Of a DNA stretch of 64,000 nucleotides, positions 1 through 8,745 are shown in pieces (the first letter of the stretch is position 1; every line of letters begins with the position of its first letter). Under the pieces are notes generated by a model. It saw only the letters and a list, made by a program, of their open reading frames with translations, was not told the origin of the DNA and did not search any database. This stretch comes from Propionivibrio dicarboxylicus (lineage in GTDB: Bacteria; Pseudomonadota; Gammaproteobacteria; Burkholderiales; Rhodocyclaceae). Made by a program: the position numbers and the translations under genes. The stretch is from NCBI GenBank assembly GCA_945902805.1, contig CAMDMZ010000021.1, positions 1 through 64,000 of the forward strand, given 5' to 3'.

Positions 1-20
1 CGGGCTTTTTTTCGCCTATG

Positions 21-46
21 CGCCGTCCCGCCAGCGCCGACTTTTT
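21..46 (+). repeat. Dispersed 26-bp repeat, copy 1
   Basis: Full copy of the family CGCCGTCCCGCCAGCGCCGA + CTTTTT. It lies just upstream of kdsD and its T-run falls where the -35 region of the kdsD promoter would be. No obvious hairpin, so it is not a normal intrinsic terminator. Confidence 0.85.
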
Positions 47-69
47 GCACTCCTTCGCCCCGCTATAAT
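41..69 (+). promoter_or_regulatory. Candidate sigma70 promoter of the kdsD operon
   Basis: A perfect TATAAT lies at 64-69, about 30 bases before the kdsD ATG. The -35 position (about 41-46, CTTTTT) is poor and is formed by the tail of repeat copy 1. The -10 match is what is seen; promoter activity is inferred. Confidence 0.5.
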
Positions 70-99
70 CCAGCCACCACATTTCCGCGTTTCAGTTCG

Positions 100-1062
100 A
101 TGCCCCCTTTGCAAGCCTTGAATGCCGGACGCCGCGTTCTTGAAATCGAAGCCGCTGAGATCTTGCGCCTGGCCGAGCGGCTGGATGGCGAATTCGAGCG
201 TGCGGTTGCTCTGATCCTGGCGCGCTCCGGGCGTGTCATTGTCAGCGGTCTGGGCAAGTCCGGACATATCGGACGCAAGATCGCCGCGACCCTGGCCAGC
301 ACGGGTACCCCGGCCTATTTTGTTCATGCCGCCGAAGCGGTGCATGGCGATCTGGGCATGATCACTGGCGAAGACGTCCTGATTGCCATCTCCAATTCGG
401 GCGAAGGCGACGAGCTGCTGACCATCGTCCCGCTCTTCAAACGCCTCGGCGGCAAACTTGTTGCCATCACCGGCAACCCGGATTCCTCGCTGGCACGCGA
501 AGCGGATGTTCATCTTGACGCCCAGGTAGAGCGCGAAGCCTGCCCGCTGAACCTGGCACCGACCGCCAGCACCACCGTCGCGCTGGCGCTGGGCGATGCC
601 CTGGCTGTTGCCTTGCTCGAAGCGCGCGGTTTTGGCGCCGACGACTTTGCGCGCTCCCATCCTGGCGGCAGCCTCGGGCGCAAATTGCTAACTCATGTCT
701 CGGATGTCATGCGCACCGACATCACACGAATTTCAACCGAGACCCGGGTGCCGGAAGCCCTGGCGGCAATGACCAAAGGCGGCATGGGCATGGTCGTGGT
801 CAGTAGCAACACTGCGATTGTCGGCATCTTTACTGATGGCGATCTGCGGCGCGCCATGGCGAAATTAGGCGACTTGCGTACCACGAAAGTTGGCGCTGTG
901 ATGACTCGCGATCCGCGCACCATCGAGCCGAATCGACTGGCCGTCGAAGCCGTGCAAATGATGGAAATGCACAAGATCAACCAGTTGCTGGTGGTCGATA
1001 GCGCGCATGGCTTGGTTGGCGCCCTTAACATGCATGACCTTTTTCGCGCCAAGGTGGTGTGA
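100..1062 (+). CDS. kdsD: Arabinose-5-phosphate isomerase KdsD
   Basis: Interconverts D-ribulose 5-phosphate and D-arabinose 5-phosphate, the first step of KDO synthesis for lipopolysaccharide, in the cytoplasm. The 320-aa length is normal for KdsD/KpsF. A SIS sugar-isomerase domain (about residues 30-165, with SGLGKSGHIGRKIAATLAST and the later ISNSGEGDE segment) is followed by a SHPGGSLGR linker and paired CBS domains (about 205-320). It opens the kdsD-kdsC-lptC-lptA operon, which supports the LPS role. Its stop overlaps the kdsC start. The ATG at 100 was chosen because the family N terminus begins close to it. Confidence 0.95.
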   Translation: MPPLQALNAGRRVLEIEAAEILRLAERLDGEFERAVALILARSGRVIVSGLGKSGHIGRKIAATLASTGTPAYFVHAAEAVHGDLGMITGEDVLIAISNSGEGDELLTIVPLFKRLGGKLVAITGNPDSSLAREADVHLDAQVEREACPLNLAPTASTTVALALGDALAVALLEARGFGADDFARSHPGGSLGRKLLTHVSDVMRTDITRISTETRVPEALAAMTKGGMGMVVVSSNTAIVGIFTDGDLRRAMAKLGDLRTTKVGAVMTRDPRTIEPNRLAVEAVQMMEMHKINQLLVVDSAHGLVGALNMHDLFRAKVV

Positions 1063-1583
1063 TGCGCGCTCTGAATAAAGCACAGCCGCTGGCCCTGATG
1101 GGCTTTGATGTCGATGGCGTATTGACCGACGGTACGCTCTACTTCGGCCCGCAGGGCGACGAGCTGAAGGCCTTCTCCAGCCTTGATGGACACGGCATCA
1201 AACTGCTTGCCACCAGCGGCATCGAAGTCGTGATCATCAGCGGGCGACGCTCACGCGCGCTTGAATTGCGCGCTGAAAATCTCGGTATTCACGAACTCCA
1301 CATGGGCATCACCGACAAACGTCAGTGCATGGCCGATCTGCTGGCAGCGCGCCAACTCGATTTCTCGCAAGCGGGCTACATGGGCGACGATATCGTTGAT
1401 TTGACGGTTTTGCGCGCCTGCGGTTTTTCGGCGACGCCGGGCGATGGTCATGCGGAGGTCCGACGCTACGTCGATTATGTCTGTCGCGCCGGTGGCGGAC
1501 ACGGAGCCGCACGCGAAGTGTGCGAACTGATTCTCGTCGCCCAAGGCAAACTTGACGGCCTGCTAGGCGAAGCCTTGAAATGA
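1062..1583 (+). CDS. kdsC: 3-deoxy-D-manno-octulosonate 8-phosphate phosphatase KdsC
   Basis: Removes phosphate from KDO-8-phosphate to give KDO. Member of the HAD superfamily, subclass C0, normally a tetramer. The nucleophile motif GFDVDGVLTDG is at residues 15-25, a threonine/serine motif IISGR follows, and the metal-binding YMGDDIVDL motif is near residue 115. At 173 aa it is a typical compact KdsC. I prefer ATG 1062, overlapping the kdsD TGA, to the GTG three bases upstream. The 3' end overlaps lptC by four bases, so translation of the operon is probably coupled. Confidence 0.95.
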   Translation: MRALNKAQPLALMGFDVDGVLTDGTLYFGPQGDELKAFSSLDGHGIKLLATSGIEVVIISGRRSRALELRAENLGIHELHMGITDKRQCMADLLAARQLDFSQAGYMGDDIVDLTVLRACGFSATPGDGHAEVRRYVDYVCRAGGGHGAAREVCELILVAQGKLDGLLGEALK

Positions 1584-2146
1584 TCAACCGGCTTCCAACG
1601 CTGGCGCCGCTGGTTTTTATCGTCCTACTTGCGGGTGGCAGCCTCTGGCTTGAGCGCTCGGTGCAGTCGCAGATTACACCCGAGAAAAATACGCGCCATG
1701 ATCCGGACTTTTGGGCCGAGAACTTCACCATTAAGAAGTTCAACGCTGAGGGGATTCTGCAAAATACGCTCAAGGCCAGCAAGATGACGCATTTCCCTGA
1801 CGACGACACCACCATCATGGCCAACCCGGTATTGACCTATCACCACACTCCGGCCGTGACGGTTTCCGCCGTCACCGGCTTGATCAGCCAGAATGCCGAC
1901 GAAATGGCCCTGACCGGTGGCGCAGTGGTCACGCGTCAAGGCGTCAAAGCCGCGCCCGAAACCCACGTGGCAACCGAGATCCTGACACTGTTCCCCGACG
2001 CTGAACGGGCGGTCAGCACAAAGCCGGTAACAATCACTCAGGGCCGCAGCGTTATTCATGGCAGCGGTATGGAATCCGATCACAAGACCGGCGTCAGCAT
2101 CCTTTCCGGACGCGTCAACGGAACCGTCTACACCAGAAAGCAATGA
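1580..2146 (+). CDS. lptC: LPS export protein LptC
   Basis: Bitopic inner-membrane protein that passes lipopolysaccharide from the LptBFG transporter to LptA. A single N-terminal membrane segment (LAPLVFIVLLAGGSLWL) precedes a periplasmic beta-jellyroll of the LptC/YrbK family, with the usual DPDFWAENFTIKKFNAEG and later LTLFPDAERAVS segments. Length 188 aa is normal. It overlaps kdsC upstream (ATGA) and lptA downstream (ATGA), the conserved proteobacterial order. Confidence 0.93.
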   Translation: MINRLPTLAPLVFIVLLAGGSLWLERSVQSQITPEKNTRHDPDFWAENFTIKKFNAEGILQNTLKASKMTHFPDDDTTIMANPVLTYHHTPAVTVSAVTGLISQNADEMALTGGAVVTRQGVKAAPETHVATEILTLFPDAERAVSTKPVTITQGRSVIHGSGMESDHKTGVSILSGRVNGTVYTRKQ

Positions 2147-2715
2147 AAAACTTATATACCTTTACTGTGTTGCTGAGCGTCATTGCCGCCAACTGGTTCT
2201 CGCTTGCCCACGCTGAACGCGCTGACCGCGATAAGCCCGTGAATCTGGAAGCCGACAAGGTCACGGTGGATGACCGGCAGCAACTGCATGTGTACGAGGG
2301 AAATGTCAAACTGGTCCAGGGAACACTGATCATCCAGGCGGAGCGAATCAACGTCAAACAGGATGCGGCCGGTTACCAGCGTGGAATCGCACATAGTGGC
2401 GCAACGGGTCTGGCCAAGTTTCGTCAGAAGCGTGAGGGGCGCAGCGACTATGTCGAAGGTGAAGCCGAGCGTATCGAACACGATAATCGTACCGAACGCA
2501 CCGAGTTCTTCAATCGCGCTCATGTCAAGAGTGGTCTCGACGAAGTGACCGGTCAATACATTGTTTTCGATGCCAAAACGGAAAATTATGTCGTCACCAG
2601 TGGTCCGAATGGCGGTAGCGCTCCGCCGGGCTCCAACCAGCGCGTGCGTGCCGTTATCCAGCCAAAAAGTCAGCCCGCAAATAGTAAGGAACCCAGCAAG
2701 GAAGCCAAGCCATGA
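2143..2715 (+). CDS. lptA: LPS transport periplasmic protein LptA
   Basis: Periplasmic bridge of the Lpt machine; OstA-like beta-jellyroll protomers stack to carry LPS to the outer membrane. A signal peptide is evident ([18 protein letters not shown]...AHA, cleaved near residue 25). The OstA signature follows: [23 protein letters not shown] split by short loops, and later a C-terminal low-complexity basic/proline tail. It overlaps lptC. Unusually, the next gene is not lptB (the ATPase) but an enoyl-CoA hydratase whose ATG overlaps the lptA stop. Confidence 0.92.
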   Translation: MKNLYTFTVLLSVIAANWFSLAHAERADRDKPVNLEADKVTVDDRQQLHVYEGNVKLVQGTLIIQAERINVKQDAAGYQRGIAHSGATGLAKFRQKREGRSDYVEGEAERIEHDNRTERTEFFNRAHVKSGLDEVTGQYIVFDAKTENYVVTSGPNGGSAPPGSNQRVRAVIQPKSQPANSKEPSKEAKP

Positions 2716-3488
2716 ACTTTGAAAATATTCTCACCGAGACGCGTGGCAAAGTCGGAATCATCACCCTCAACCGTCCAAAGGCTTTGAATGCGCTGAACGA
2801 TGCTTTAATCGACGAAGTCGGTGCCGCACTCGACGCCTTCGAGGCTGATGATGCCATTGGCTGTATTGTCATCACCGGCTCCGAGAAAGCCTTTGCCGCC
2901 GGTGCCGACATCGGCGCCATGAAAGACTGGGGCTACATGGATGTCTATAAATCCAACTACATCAGCCGCAATTGGGATCGTGTCGGCCGCTGCCGCAAGC
3001 CCGTCATCGCCGCCGTCGCCGGGTTTGCACTTGGCGGTGGCTGTGAGCTAGCCATGATGTGCGACATGATCTACGCTGCCGATACCGCGAAATTCGGCCA
3101 GCCGGAGATCAAACTCGGCATCCTACCCGGCGCCGGTGGCACGCAACGCCTGCCACGCGCCATGGGCAAGGCCAAAGCGATGGACATGTGCCTCACCGCG
3201 CGCTTCATCGATGCCGCCGAAGCCGAGCGCTGCGGCCTGGTAGCTCGCGTTATTGCGGCCGACAAACTGCTGGAAGAAACCCTGGCTGCAGCGGCCACGA
3301 TTGCAGACTTCTCGCTGCCCGTCGTGATGATGATTAAGGAATCCGTCAATCGTGCCTATGAATCCAGTTTGCAGGAAGGGCTGCTTTTCGAACGGCGCAC
3401 CTTTCATGCCACGTTTGCCATCGCCGACCAGAAGGAAGGCATGGCCGCGTTTGTCGAAAAGCGCAAGGCGAATTTCATCGGCAGCTAA
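2712..3488 (+). CDS. Enoyl-CoA hydratase/isomerase family protein
   Basis: Crotonase-fold protein expected to hydrate 2-enoyl-CoA esters (fatty or aromatic acid beta-oxidation). Length 258 aa matches FadB1/PaaF-type monofunctional hydratases. The oxyanion-hole segment [11 protein letters not shown] and [15 protein letters not shown] are present; the two catalytic acids fall at the usual GGGCE (near residue 110) and [14 protein letters not shown] (near residue 130) segments. It is the fifth gene in the LPS operon, joined to lptA by an ATGA overlap and followed by a strong terminator. Substrate is not determined by sequence; the linkage to LPS genes may be only co-transcription. Confidence 0.9.
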   Translation: MNFENILTETRGKVGIITLNRPKALNALNDALIDEVGAALDAFEADDAIGCIVITGSEKAFAAGADIGAMKDWGYMDVYKSNYISRNWDRVGRCRKPVIAAVAGFALGGGCELAMMCDMIYAADTAKFGQPEIKLGILPGAGGTQRLPRAMGKAKAMDMCLTARFIDAAEAERCGLVARVIAADKLLEETLAAAATIADFSLPVVMMIKESVNRAYESSLQEGLLFERRTFHATFAIADQKEGMAAFVEKRKANFIGS

Positions 3489-3523
3489 AGAACGCTGCCA
3501 GCGACGGAAATGACGCGCTGCAC

Positions 3524-3551
3524 AAAAAAGAGTCTCGATCGAGGCTCTTTT
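3524..3551. terminator. Bidirectional intrinsic terminator after the LPS operon
   Basis: Near-perfect stem AAAAGAGTCTCGATC paired with GAGGCTCTTTT, with an A-run before and a T-run after, so it would work on both strands. It closes the kdsD-to-hydratase operon. Confidence 0.9.
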
Positions 3552-3619
3552 CAATTCAGTGTCTGTTTTCGTTAAGTTTTATGCGCAAAACTATTTTGGT
3601 GCACTGCCGCATAATTGTC

Positions 3620-3647
3620 TTGACTTCCGCTTTTTTGACCATATAAT
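3620..3647 (+). promoter_or_regulatory. Strong sigma70 promoter of the phasin gene
   Basis: TTGACT (3620-3625), 16-base spacer and TATAAT (3642-3647). The only gene downstream is the phasin at 3752, leaving a leader of about 100 bases. A second TTGACC lies inside the spacer. Confidence 0.75.
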
Positions 3648-3657
3648 TCAATGCATG

Positions 3658-3668
3658 TTGCAGTGCAA
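3658..3668. promoter_or_regulatory. Palindromic operator candidate TTGCA-N-TGCAA
   Basis: Perfect odd-centred palindrome TTGCAGTGCAA placed about ten bases after the -10 box, so a bound repressor would cover the transcription start. PhaR-type regulators of phasin genes bind TGC/GCA-rich sites; assignment to PhaR here is inference. Confidence 0.5.
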
Positions 3669-3751
3669 TACCGCTTCGATCAAAGGTATCAGATGACCGG
3701 TGCGGCCGCTAACCTCAAAGTGAAATCCACCCAAATTCAAGGAGCCTCATC

Positions 3752-4324
3752 ATGTCATACGCTATCCCCGAGCAGTTCGCCTCCGCCAACAAGGCCAATA
3801 TTGAAACCCTGCTGACCGTCGCCAATACCGCGTTCGCCAGTGCCGAACGTTTCGCTGCCCTGAACCTGAATACCGCTCGCTCGATTCTGGAAGACAGCGT
3901 TGCCAACGCCAAGGCCATCATGTCCGTCAAGGACATGCAGGGCTTTATGGGTCTCCAGGCATCGCTGGCTCAGCCCTCCGTCGAGAAGGCTGTTGCTTAC
4001 TCGCGTAGCATGTACGAAATCGCCACCCAGACCTCGGAAGAGCTCTCGAAGGTATTTGAAGGCCAGTTCGCTGACCTGAACAAGAATGTTGCTGTTGCCC
4101 TGGACAAAGCTGCCAAGAACGCTCCTGCGGGTTCCGACGTCGCTGTTGCCGCCGTCAAGCAAGCCATTGCCGCCGCCAACTCCGCCTACGACAGCATGAG
4201 CAAGGCTGCCAAGCAAGTTGCTGAAATCGCCGAAGCCAATGTGGCTGCCGCGACCACCGCCACTGTCAAGGCTATCGGCACCACGGGCAACACGGCTGCG
4301 CCAAAGGCCAAGAAAGCCGCTTAA
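3752..4324 (+). CDS. phaP: Phasin family protein (PHA granule-associated)
   Basis: Coats polyhydroxyalkanoate granules in the cytoplasm, controlling their size and number. The 190-aa protein fits the Phasin_2 family: an alpha-helical body with FASANKANIETLLTVANTAF at the start and alternating hydrophobic/charged heptads, then an Ala/Lys-rich tail (AAPKAKKAA). A strong ribosome site (AAGGAG) precedes ATG 3752. It is monocistronic, with its own promoter and terminator, as expected for a highly expressed phasin. No PHA synthase is in the window. Confidence 0.92.
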   Translation: MSYAIPEQFASANKANIETLLTVANTAFASAERFAALNLNTARSILEDSVANAKAIMSVKDMQGFMGLQASLAQPSVEKAVAYSRSMYEIATQTSEELSKVFEGQFADLNKNVAVALDKAAKNAPAGSDVAVAAVKQAIAAANSAYDSMSKAAKQVAEIAEANVAAATTATVKAIGTTGNTAAPKAKKAA

Positions 4325-4372
4325 TTAGTTTTACGATGTCTCCTCCTCCAGCCCTTTAACAGGGTTGGTTTC

Positions 4373-4401
4373 AACCCGGTGCTTAGGCACCGGGTTTTTT
4401 T
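4373..4401 (+). terminator. Intrinsic terminator of phaP
   Basis: Stem AACCCGGTGC / GCACCGGGTT with a TTAG loop, directly followed by a run of seven T. Confidence 0.93.
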
Positions 4402-4427
4402 CGTCTACGGCGCCTTTAGACAAAATT

Positions 4428-4457
4428 TTGCACTTGCACTTGTCATCATGATCTAAT
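4428..4457 (+). promoter_or_regulatory. Candidate promoter before the outer-membrane pseudogene
   Basis: TTGCAC (4428-4433), 18-base spacer and TCTAAT (4452-4457). Three imperfect tandem hexamers (TTGCAC, TTGCAC, TTGTCA) start at the -35 box, which leaves the true -35 ambiguous. Confidence 0.35.
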
Positions 4458-4546
4458 TCGCATCAAACCGATGGTGCCGACCTCAATCAGGTACCGAATC
4501 CGACAGTCTGTAGTCGTCACCGTTTGACCTCGATGGAAATAAAACC

Positions 4547-5650
4547 ATGACAAGTGCCCAAGTCTGTTGCCGGTTGGCTTTTCTCTTGGCCATCTCGGCT
4601 TCTCTTGTGCCGGCGTTAGCCAATGAGATTCCCACCGTCAGTGGCAGCCTGGCACTGGAATTGAATCACAAGACGACGGACCGAAAGTCGACTGGCACTA
4701 GTCGCAATGATTTGTACGGGTTTGCCGAGGCGGATGTTTCCTTTCGTCTGAACGATTACGTCTCAACGCGCGCGGTCGCCACATTCGAACCGCTGACTGA
4801 TCCGCATCCCTTGGCAGACCGGGTTTTTCAGAACGAGGACGTCCGCTGGAAAGATGTGTATGTTCAGTACGATGATGGCGTGATGGGATTTCGTGGCGGC
4901 CGGATCACCGCCAACTTTGGCCGCGCCTGGTATGCCGCGCCGGGCTTAGATGCCACGACTCTGGCGGAGGACTATGCGATCTGGGACCGAATGGGCATCT
5001 CGACTTGGTATCGACTGAAGACGGCCAGCTTCGGTACCACCACCTTGGGTGCCATGCTGTTCTCGATGGACACATCGCCGCTTTCAGAGTCGTGGCGCAA
5101 CACACGGAAGCGCCGCACCCCCGAGCAGGGTGGCCCCAGCAACACGGATTCACCTACGTCGATAGCGCTGTCGCTCGATGGTGGCGATATTGCCCGCTTG
5201 CCCGGGTTTTCCTGGCAACTCGCGGTTCTGCAACAGAAGGTCGACTTTCGCATGGATAGCGCCGGCCAACGCAATGATCATGTCGCAGATGAAAAGGGAG
5301 CCACGGCCGGTATCCAGCAAGTCCTTCGCATTACACACCGTGTTGAATAGATAACCCTGCTCGAAGCAACTTACTTGAAGGACAAGAGCGGTGTTCCTGG
5401 TGCAACTGGTCACTATCTGACCGTGGGTGAAACGCTCCGGATTGGGCAAAACCATATTCAAGTGGCCTACACTGCGCGGCGGCTAGACACTGAACTCGCT
5501 GAACCGGCCAGGGATTCACTTCTGGCGCTGACTGCCGGGCACAAGTTTTCAGATCGCTTGTCGCTTGACGCCCGCTGGCGCAAGGCCAAAATCGCGGCGT
5601 CGAAGGAAGACGACTTTCGGTTGCGGCTCAGATATGTCATCGTGTTTTAG
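4547..5650 (+). pseudogene. Outer-membrane beta-barrel (porin-like) gene with in-frame amber stop
   Basis: Two ORFs in the same frame (4547-5350 and the stretch to 5650) are separated only by a TAG at 5348-5350 (GTT GAA TAG ATA ACC). Read through, they give a 367-codon protein. It has a signal peptide (cleavage near ALA-NEIP, residue 26), many alternating beta strands and a terminal phenylalanine (LRLRYVIVF), the usual end of an outer-membrane barrel. The sequence after the stop keeps barrel character and coding quality, so the mutation looks recent; CAG to TAG is the simplest change. I do not recognise the family or substrate. Alternatives: sequencing error or suppressed amber codon. Confidence 0.75.
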
Positions 5651-5799
5651 TGTCGAGACTCCAACTCGGTTTGTGTTGGTTGTGACTTTCGCTACGTATA
5701 CGCCATGCCTGTCTATGCCATCAAGTGAGTCAGAAAATCATCTATTCATAGGGCGTCATTTCCGTTAGCATAAAGGCATCTGACTAAATCTGTTTCCAA

Positions 5800-7203
5800 A
5801 TGCAGTTGCCCACTGCCATCAGCCGCTCCCTGACAATTATTGTTTCCTATTTTGTCTGTTGGCAATTCGCTGCTGTTTTTACTGTCGCCACGGACGTTAG
5901 TGCGTTTTACCCGGCTGCGGGTACCCTCGTCTACTTCATCTATCGATGGGGCCGGAATTATCTTCCGGCCGCTGTCCTCGCCATGCTCGTGGCAAATCTT
6001 CCTCAGCTTCCGTTCTGGAACTGGTCCGTCTCCAACTACCTCGATCTGTTGCGACAACTCGCGGTGTACGGCGGGCTGGCGTTGCTTGCACGTCGTTACG
6101 GATGGGTGAGCCTGCCTCTGGCGACGCTCAACGAGGCACTGCGCCTGATCACTTTTGCGGCGATAAGTTCGTTGTTCTCGGCATTACTCGCGCTGGGAAT
6201 CTTCTGGTACTTCCGTCCCGCTCTTCGTCCCTTTATCGACGCCATCTTCTACAGTTTCTGGGTCGGTGACTTCAGCGGCATTCTTATGCTGCTCGGTTTG
6301 GTCAGTGTCGTGCTCGTAGTCCGTGATTTCGTGTGGAAGACCGACGATTCGGTGACTGTAATGGGGCGACTTGCGGGTTTGGCGCCGCGATTGAGCGGCC
6401 TGGTAGTATCGTCGCTGACTGTCGGCGGGTTGATGGCAATCCTGGGCACCCAGGGCGAACTGCACCACTACACTTATTTGATTCTCCTGCCGGTCATCTT
6501 CGGGACAGTCGCTTTCGGTTTGAATTTTGGCATCAGCTCCGCCATTCTGGCCAATTTGAGTGCTGTATTTGCCTACATGATGGTTGGTGCGGACAAAATT
6601 TCACCGCTACAAATCCAGCTTCTATGCGCGCTGGTAATGTGCGTTGGTATGGTGCTCGGCGGCGCCATCGCCGACCGCACGACGGCAACCTTCGAAGCCC
6701 AACATGACCCCATGACCGGCTTACTGAATCGTCGCGCGTTTATGCAACAGGGCGACATCATGCTCGAACGGGCGCGGCGATATCAACACAGTCTGGCGGT
6801 CATCATGCTGGATCTCGATATGTTCAAGCTCGTGAACGATGCCTATGGGCATGATGCCGGCGATCGTCTGTTATGCGAGGTGGCTGATCAATGCAAGCTC
6901 ATCACCCGCAAAGTGGATTTGTGCGCGCGCATGGGGGGTGAAGAATTTGCCCTCATGATTGAGGATGCCGATGCGGAGCAAGCGGTCCAGATAGCCGATC
7001 GGCTACGCACAATGATCTATCAATTGCATCGTGGAACCTCCAAGGACCCGGCCTCGGCCAGCTTTGGTGTCAGCATCTTTCGCAACCAGGGCGAAACGGT
7101 GAATGCCCTGCTGACAGCGGCCGATCGCGTTCTCTATGTGGCCAAGGAAACCGGACGCAATCGGGTAGTGCTGGATAGCGAACCGGCGTCAGTTGCGGCG
7201 TAA
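5800..7203 (+). CDS. MASE1-domain diguanylate cyclase
   Basis: Makes the second messenger c-di-GMP from two GTP. The N-terminal 300 residues are hydrophobic, with about eight membrane spans of MASE1 type (opening with an FVCWQFAAVFTVATDVSAFY-like segment). A C-terminal GGDEF domain follows (from about residue 305, DPMTGLLNRRAF). The active-site loop is GGEEF (about residue 378), preceded by RKVD, an intact RxxD inhibitory site for product feedback. No EAL domain is present. Length 467 aa. No clear ribosome site before ATG 5800. The signal sensed by MASE1 is unknown. Confidence 0.92.
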   Translation: MQLPTAISRSLTIIVSYFVCWQFAAVFTVATDVSAFYPAAGTLVYFIYRWGRNYLPAAVLAMLVANLPQLPFWNWSVSNYLDLLRQLAVYGGLALLARRYGWVSLPLATLNEALRLITFAAISSLFSALLALGIFWYFRPALRPFIDAIFYSFWVGDFSGILMLLGLVSVVLVVRDFVWKTDDSVTVMGRLAGLAPRLSGLVVSSLTVGGLMAILGTQGELHHYTYLILLPVIFGTVAFGLNFGISSAILANLSAVFAYMMVGADKISPLQIQLLCALVMCVGMVLGGAIADRTTATFEAQHDPMTGLLNRRAFMQQGDIMLERARRYQHSLAVIMLDLDMFKLVNDAYGHDAGDRLLCEVADQCKLITRKVDLCARMGGEEFALMIEDADAEQAVQIADRLRTMIYQLHRGTSKDPASASFGVSIFRNQGETVNALLTAADRVLYVAKETGRNRVVLDSEPASVAA

Positions 7204-7246
7204 CCGATCAGGATCGACAGCCGACATTGCCGTGCTTTGCGGCAGC

Positions 7247-8404
7247 TCAAATCGCCCGCAGGCGCGCGCCGGCAGCGGCAAGCGTAGCTTCGTTTTTGGC
7301 GAAGCAGAAACGAATCACACGCTCAGACGTGGCGTGCGGACTAAAGACAGAAACCGGAATTGCGGCGACACCATGCTGCGTGGTCAGTCGCCGCACGAAA
7401 TCGGTATCGGCTTCGTCACTGATCGCGTCGTACTGTGCCAACTGGAAATACGTTCCGGCACTCGGTAACAAAGTAAAGCGTGAGTCCTCGAGTTGCTGGC
7501 GGAAGAAATCGCGCTTGCCCTGGTAGAACGTAGCCAGCTCATCGGCAAACTCGGGCGCCTCACGCATGAAATCAGCCAACGCCAACTGTGATGGGTGATG
7601 GACTGTAAAAACAATGAACTGGTGCGCTTTGCGAAACTCGGCCATAAGTTCGCGCGGCGCCACGCAATAGGCGATCTTCCAACCGGTCACGTGATAGGTT
7701 TTGCCAAAACTGGAGACAACGAAACTGCGTTCGGCCAGGCGCGGATAGCGCAATACACTTTCATGGCGTGCACCATCGAATACGACATGTTCATAGACCT
7801 CGTCGCTGACGATCACGATGTTGGTGCCGTTAATAGCCTGCTCCAACTCGAGCATGTCGGCCGCTGTCAACACCGCCGCACTCGGATTGTGCGGACTGTT
7901 GATGATGATCATGCGTGTGCGCGGCGTGATCAGGGAACGCACCTCGGTCCAGTCCGGACGGTAGTCGGGAAAGCGCAATTGCGCGTACTTGACGACGCCA
8001 CCGTTAAGCTCGATGCCGGGACCATACGAGTCATAAACCGGCGCAAAGACAATCACTTCGTCGCCGGGTCGGACACAGGCCGAAATGGCGGTGAAGATCG
8101 CCTGCGTCGCACCGGCCGTGACCGTTACTTCGCTTTCCACGTCGACTCTGGCGCCGTAGAGACGATTCACCTTTTCCGCAATCGCCTCGCGCAGCGGCAA
8201 GACGCCGGCCATCGGCGGATACTGATTGGCGCCCGCCGCCATGTAATGCGTCACCCGCTCCAGCAAGCGCGCCGGCGGCGAAAAATCAGGGAAACCTTGC
8301 GACAGATTGATCGCCCCATGTTCTGCCGCCAGCCGCGACATCACGGTAAAAATGGTGGTACCGACCGCTGGCAGTTTGCTGGAAATCAACATGCCTTCGA
8401 TCAC
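7247..8404 (-). CDS. PLP-dependent aminotransferase, YbdL/methionine aminotransferase-like
   Basis: Class I/II fold-type I aminotransferase. Visible landmarks are [10 protein letters not shown] near the start, [25 protein letters not shown], and the PLP lysine in [13 protein letters not shown] (about residue 230). The pattern is closest to the YbdL methionine/glutamine-dependent aminotransferase group, which acts in 2-keto-4-methylthiobutyrate transamination; exact substrate is inferred. Last gene of the minus-strand operon. The GTG at 8404 overlaps the FKBP stop (GTGA), and an ATG at 8392 is an alternative start. Confidence 0.88.
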   Translation of the reverse strand: MIEGMLISSKLPAVGTTIFTVMSRLAAEHGAINLSQGFPDFSPPARLLERVTHYMAAGANQYPPMAGVLPLREAIAEKVNRLYGARVDVESEVTVTAGATQAIFTAISACVRPGDEVIVFAPVYDSYGPGIELNGGVVKYAQLRFPDYRPDWTEVRSLITPRTRMIIINSPHNPSAAVLTAADMLELEQAINGTNIVIVSDEVYEHVVFDGARHESVLRYPRLAERSFVVSSFGKTYHVTGWKIAYCVAPRELMAEFRKAHQFIVFTVHHPSQLALADFMREAPEFADELATFYQGKRDFFRQQLEDSRFTLLPSAGTYFQLAQYDAISDEADTDFVRRLTTQHGVAAIPVSVFSPHATSERVIRFCFAKNEATLAAAGARLRAI

Positions 8405-8745
8405 TCGATACCCAGCAATTCCACCTCGAACACCAACGTTGCATTCGGCGGGATCACACCACCGGCGCCGCGTGCGCCATAGCCCAGAGTGGGCGGAATC
8501 GTCAGCTTGCGCGTGCCGCCGATTTTCATGCCCTGCACACCTTCGTCCCAGCCGGCAATGACCTGACGACCGCCGAGCGGAAAATCAAAGGGCTCATTGC
8601 GATCCTTGCTGGAATCGAACTTCTTGCCATTGGTCAGCCAGCCGGTGTAATGCACCGACACGAATTGACCGGCAGTGGCTTCGGCGCCGTTACCCTCGAC
8701 GACGTCTTCGTAGACCAGGCCGCTGGCGGTGGTTGTTGTACTCAT
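8401..8745 (-). CDS. FKBP-type peptidyl-prolyl cis-trans isomerase
   Basis: Small single-domain FKBP (114 aa) without a signal peptide, so a cytoplasmic prolyl isomerase/chaperone. Active-site and family motifs include [43 protein letters not shown] and FEVELLGI. I chose the ATG at 8745: AGAAGGAAACAG precedes it and it overlaps the upstream gene's TGA, whereas the ORF track starts 20 residues earlier inside that gene. Part of the minus-strand operon. Confidence 0.93.
   Translation of the reverse strand: MSTTTTASGLVYEDVVEGNGAEATAGQFVSVHYTGWLTNGKKFDSSKDRNEPFDFPLGGRQVIAGWDEGVQGMKIGGTRKLTIPPTLGYGARGAGGVIPPNATLVFEVELLGIE

Noticed and set aside
21-46. Dispersed repeat as a rho-independent terminator
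   Set aside because: It has a T-run, but the GC part does not form a stem longer than three pairs, and copies occur inside genes and in either orientation.
5348-5350. TAG in the barrel gene as a pyrrolysine codon
   Set aside because: No Pyl genes are seen, the protein family is unrelated to methylamine methyltransferases, and a simple nonsense mutation explains it.
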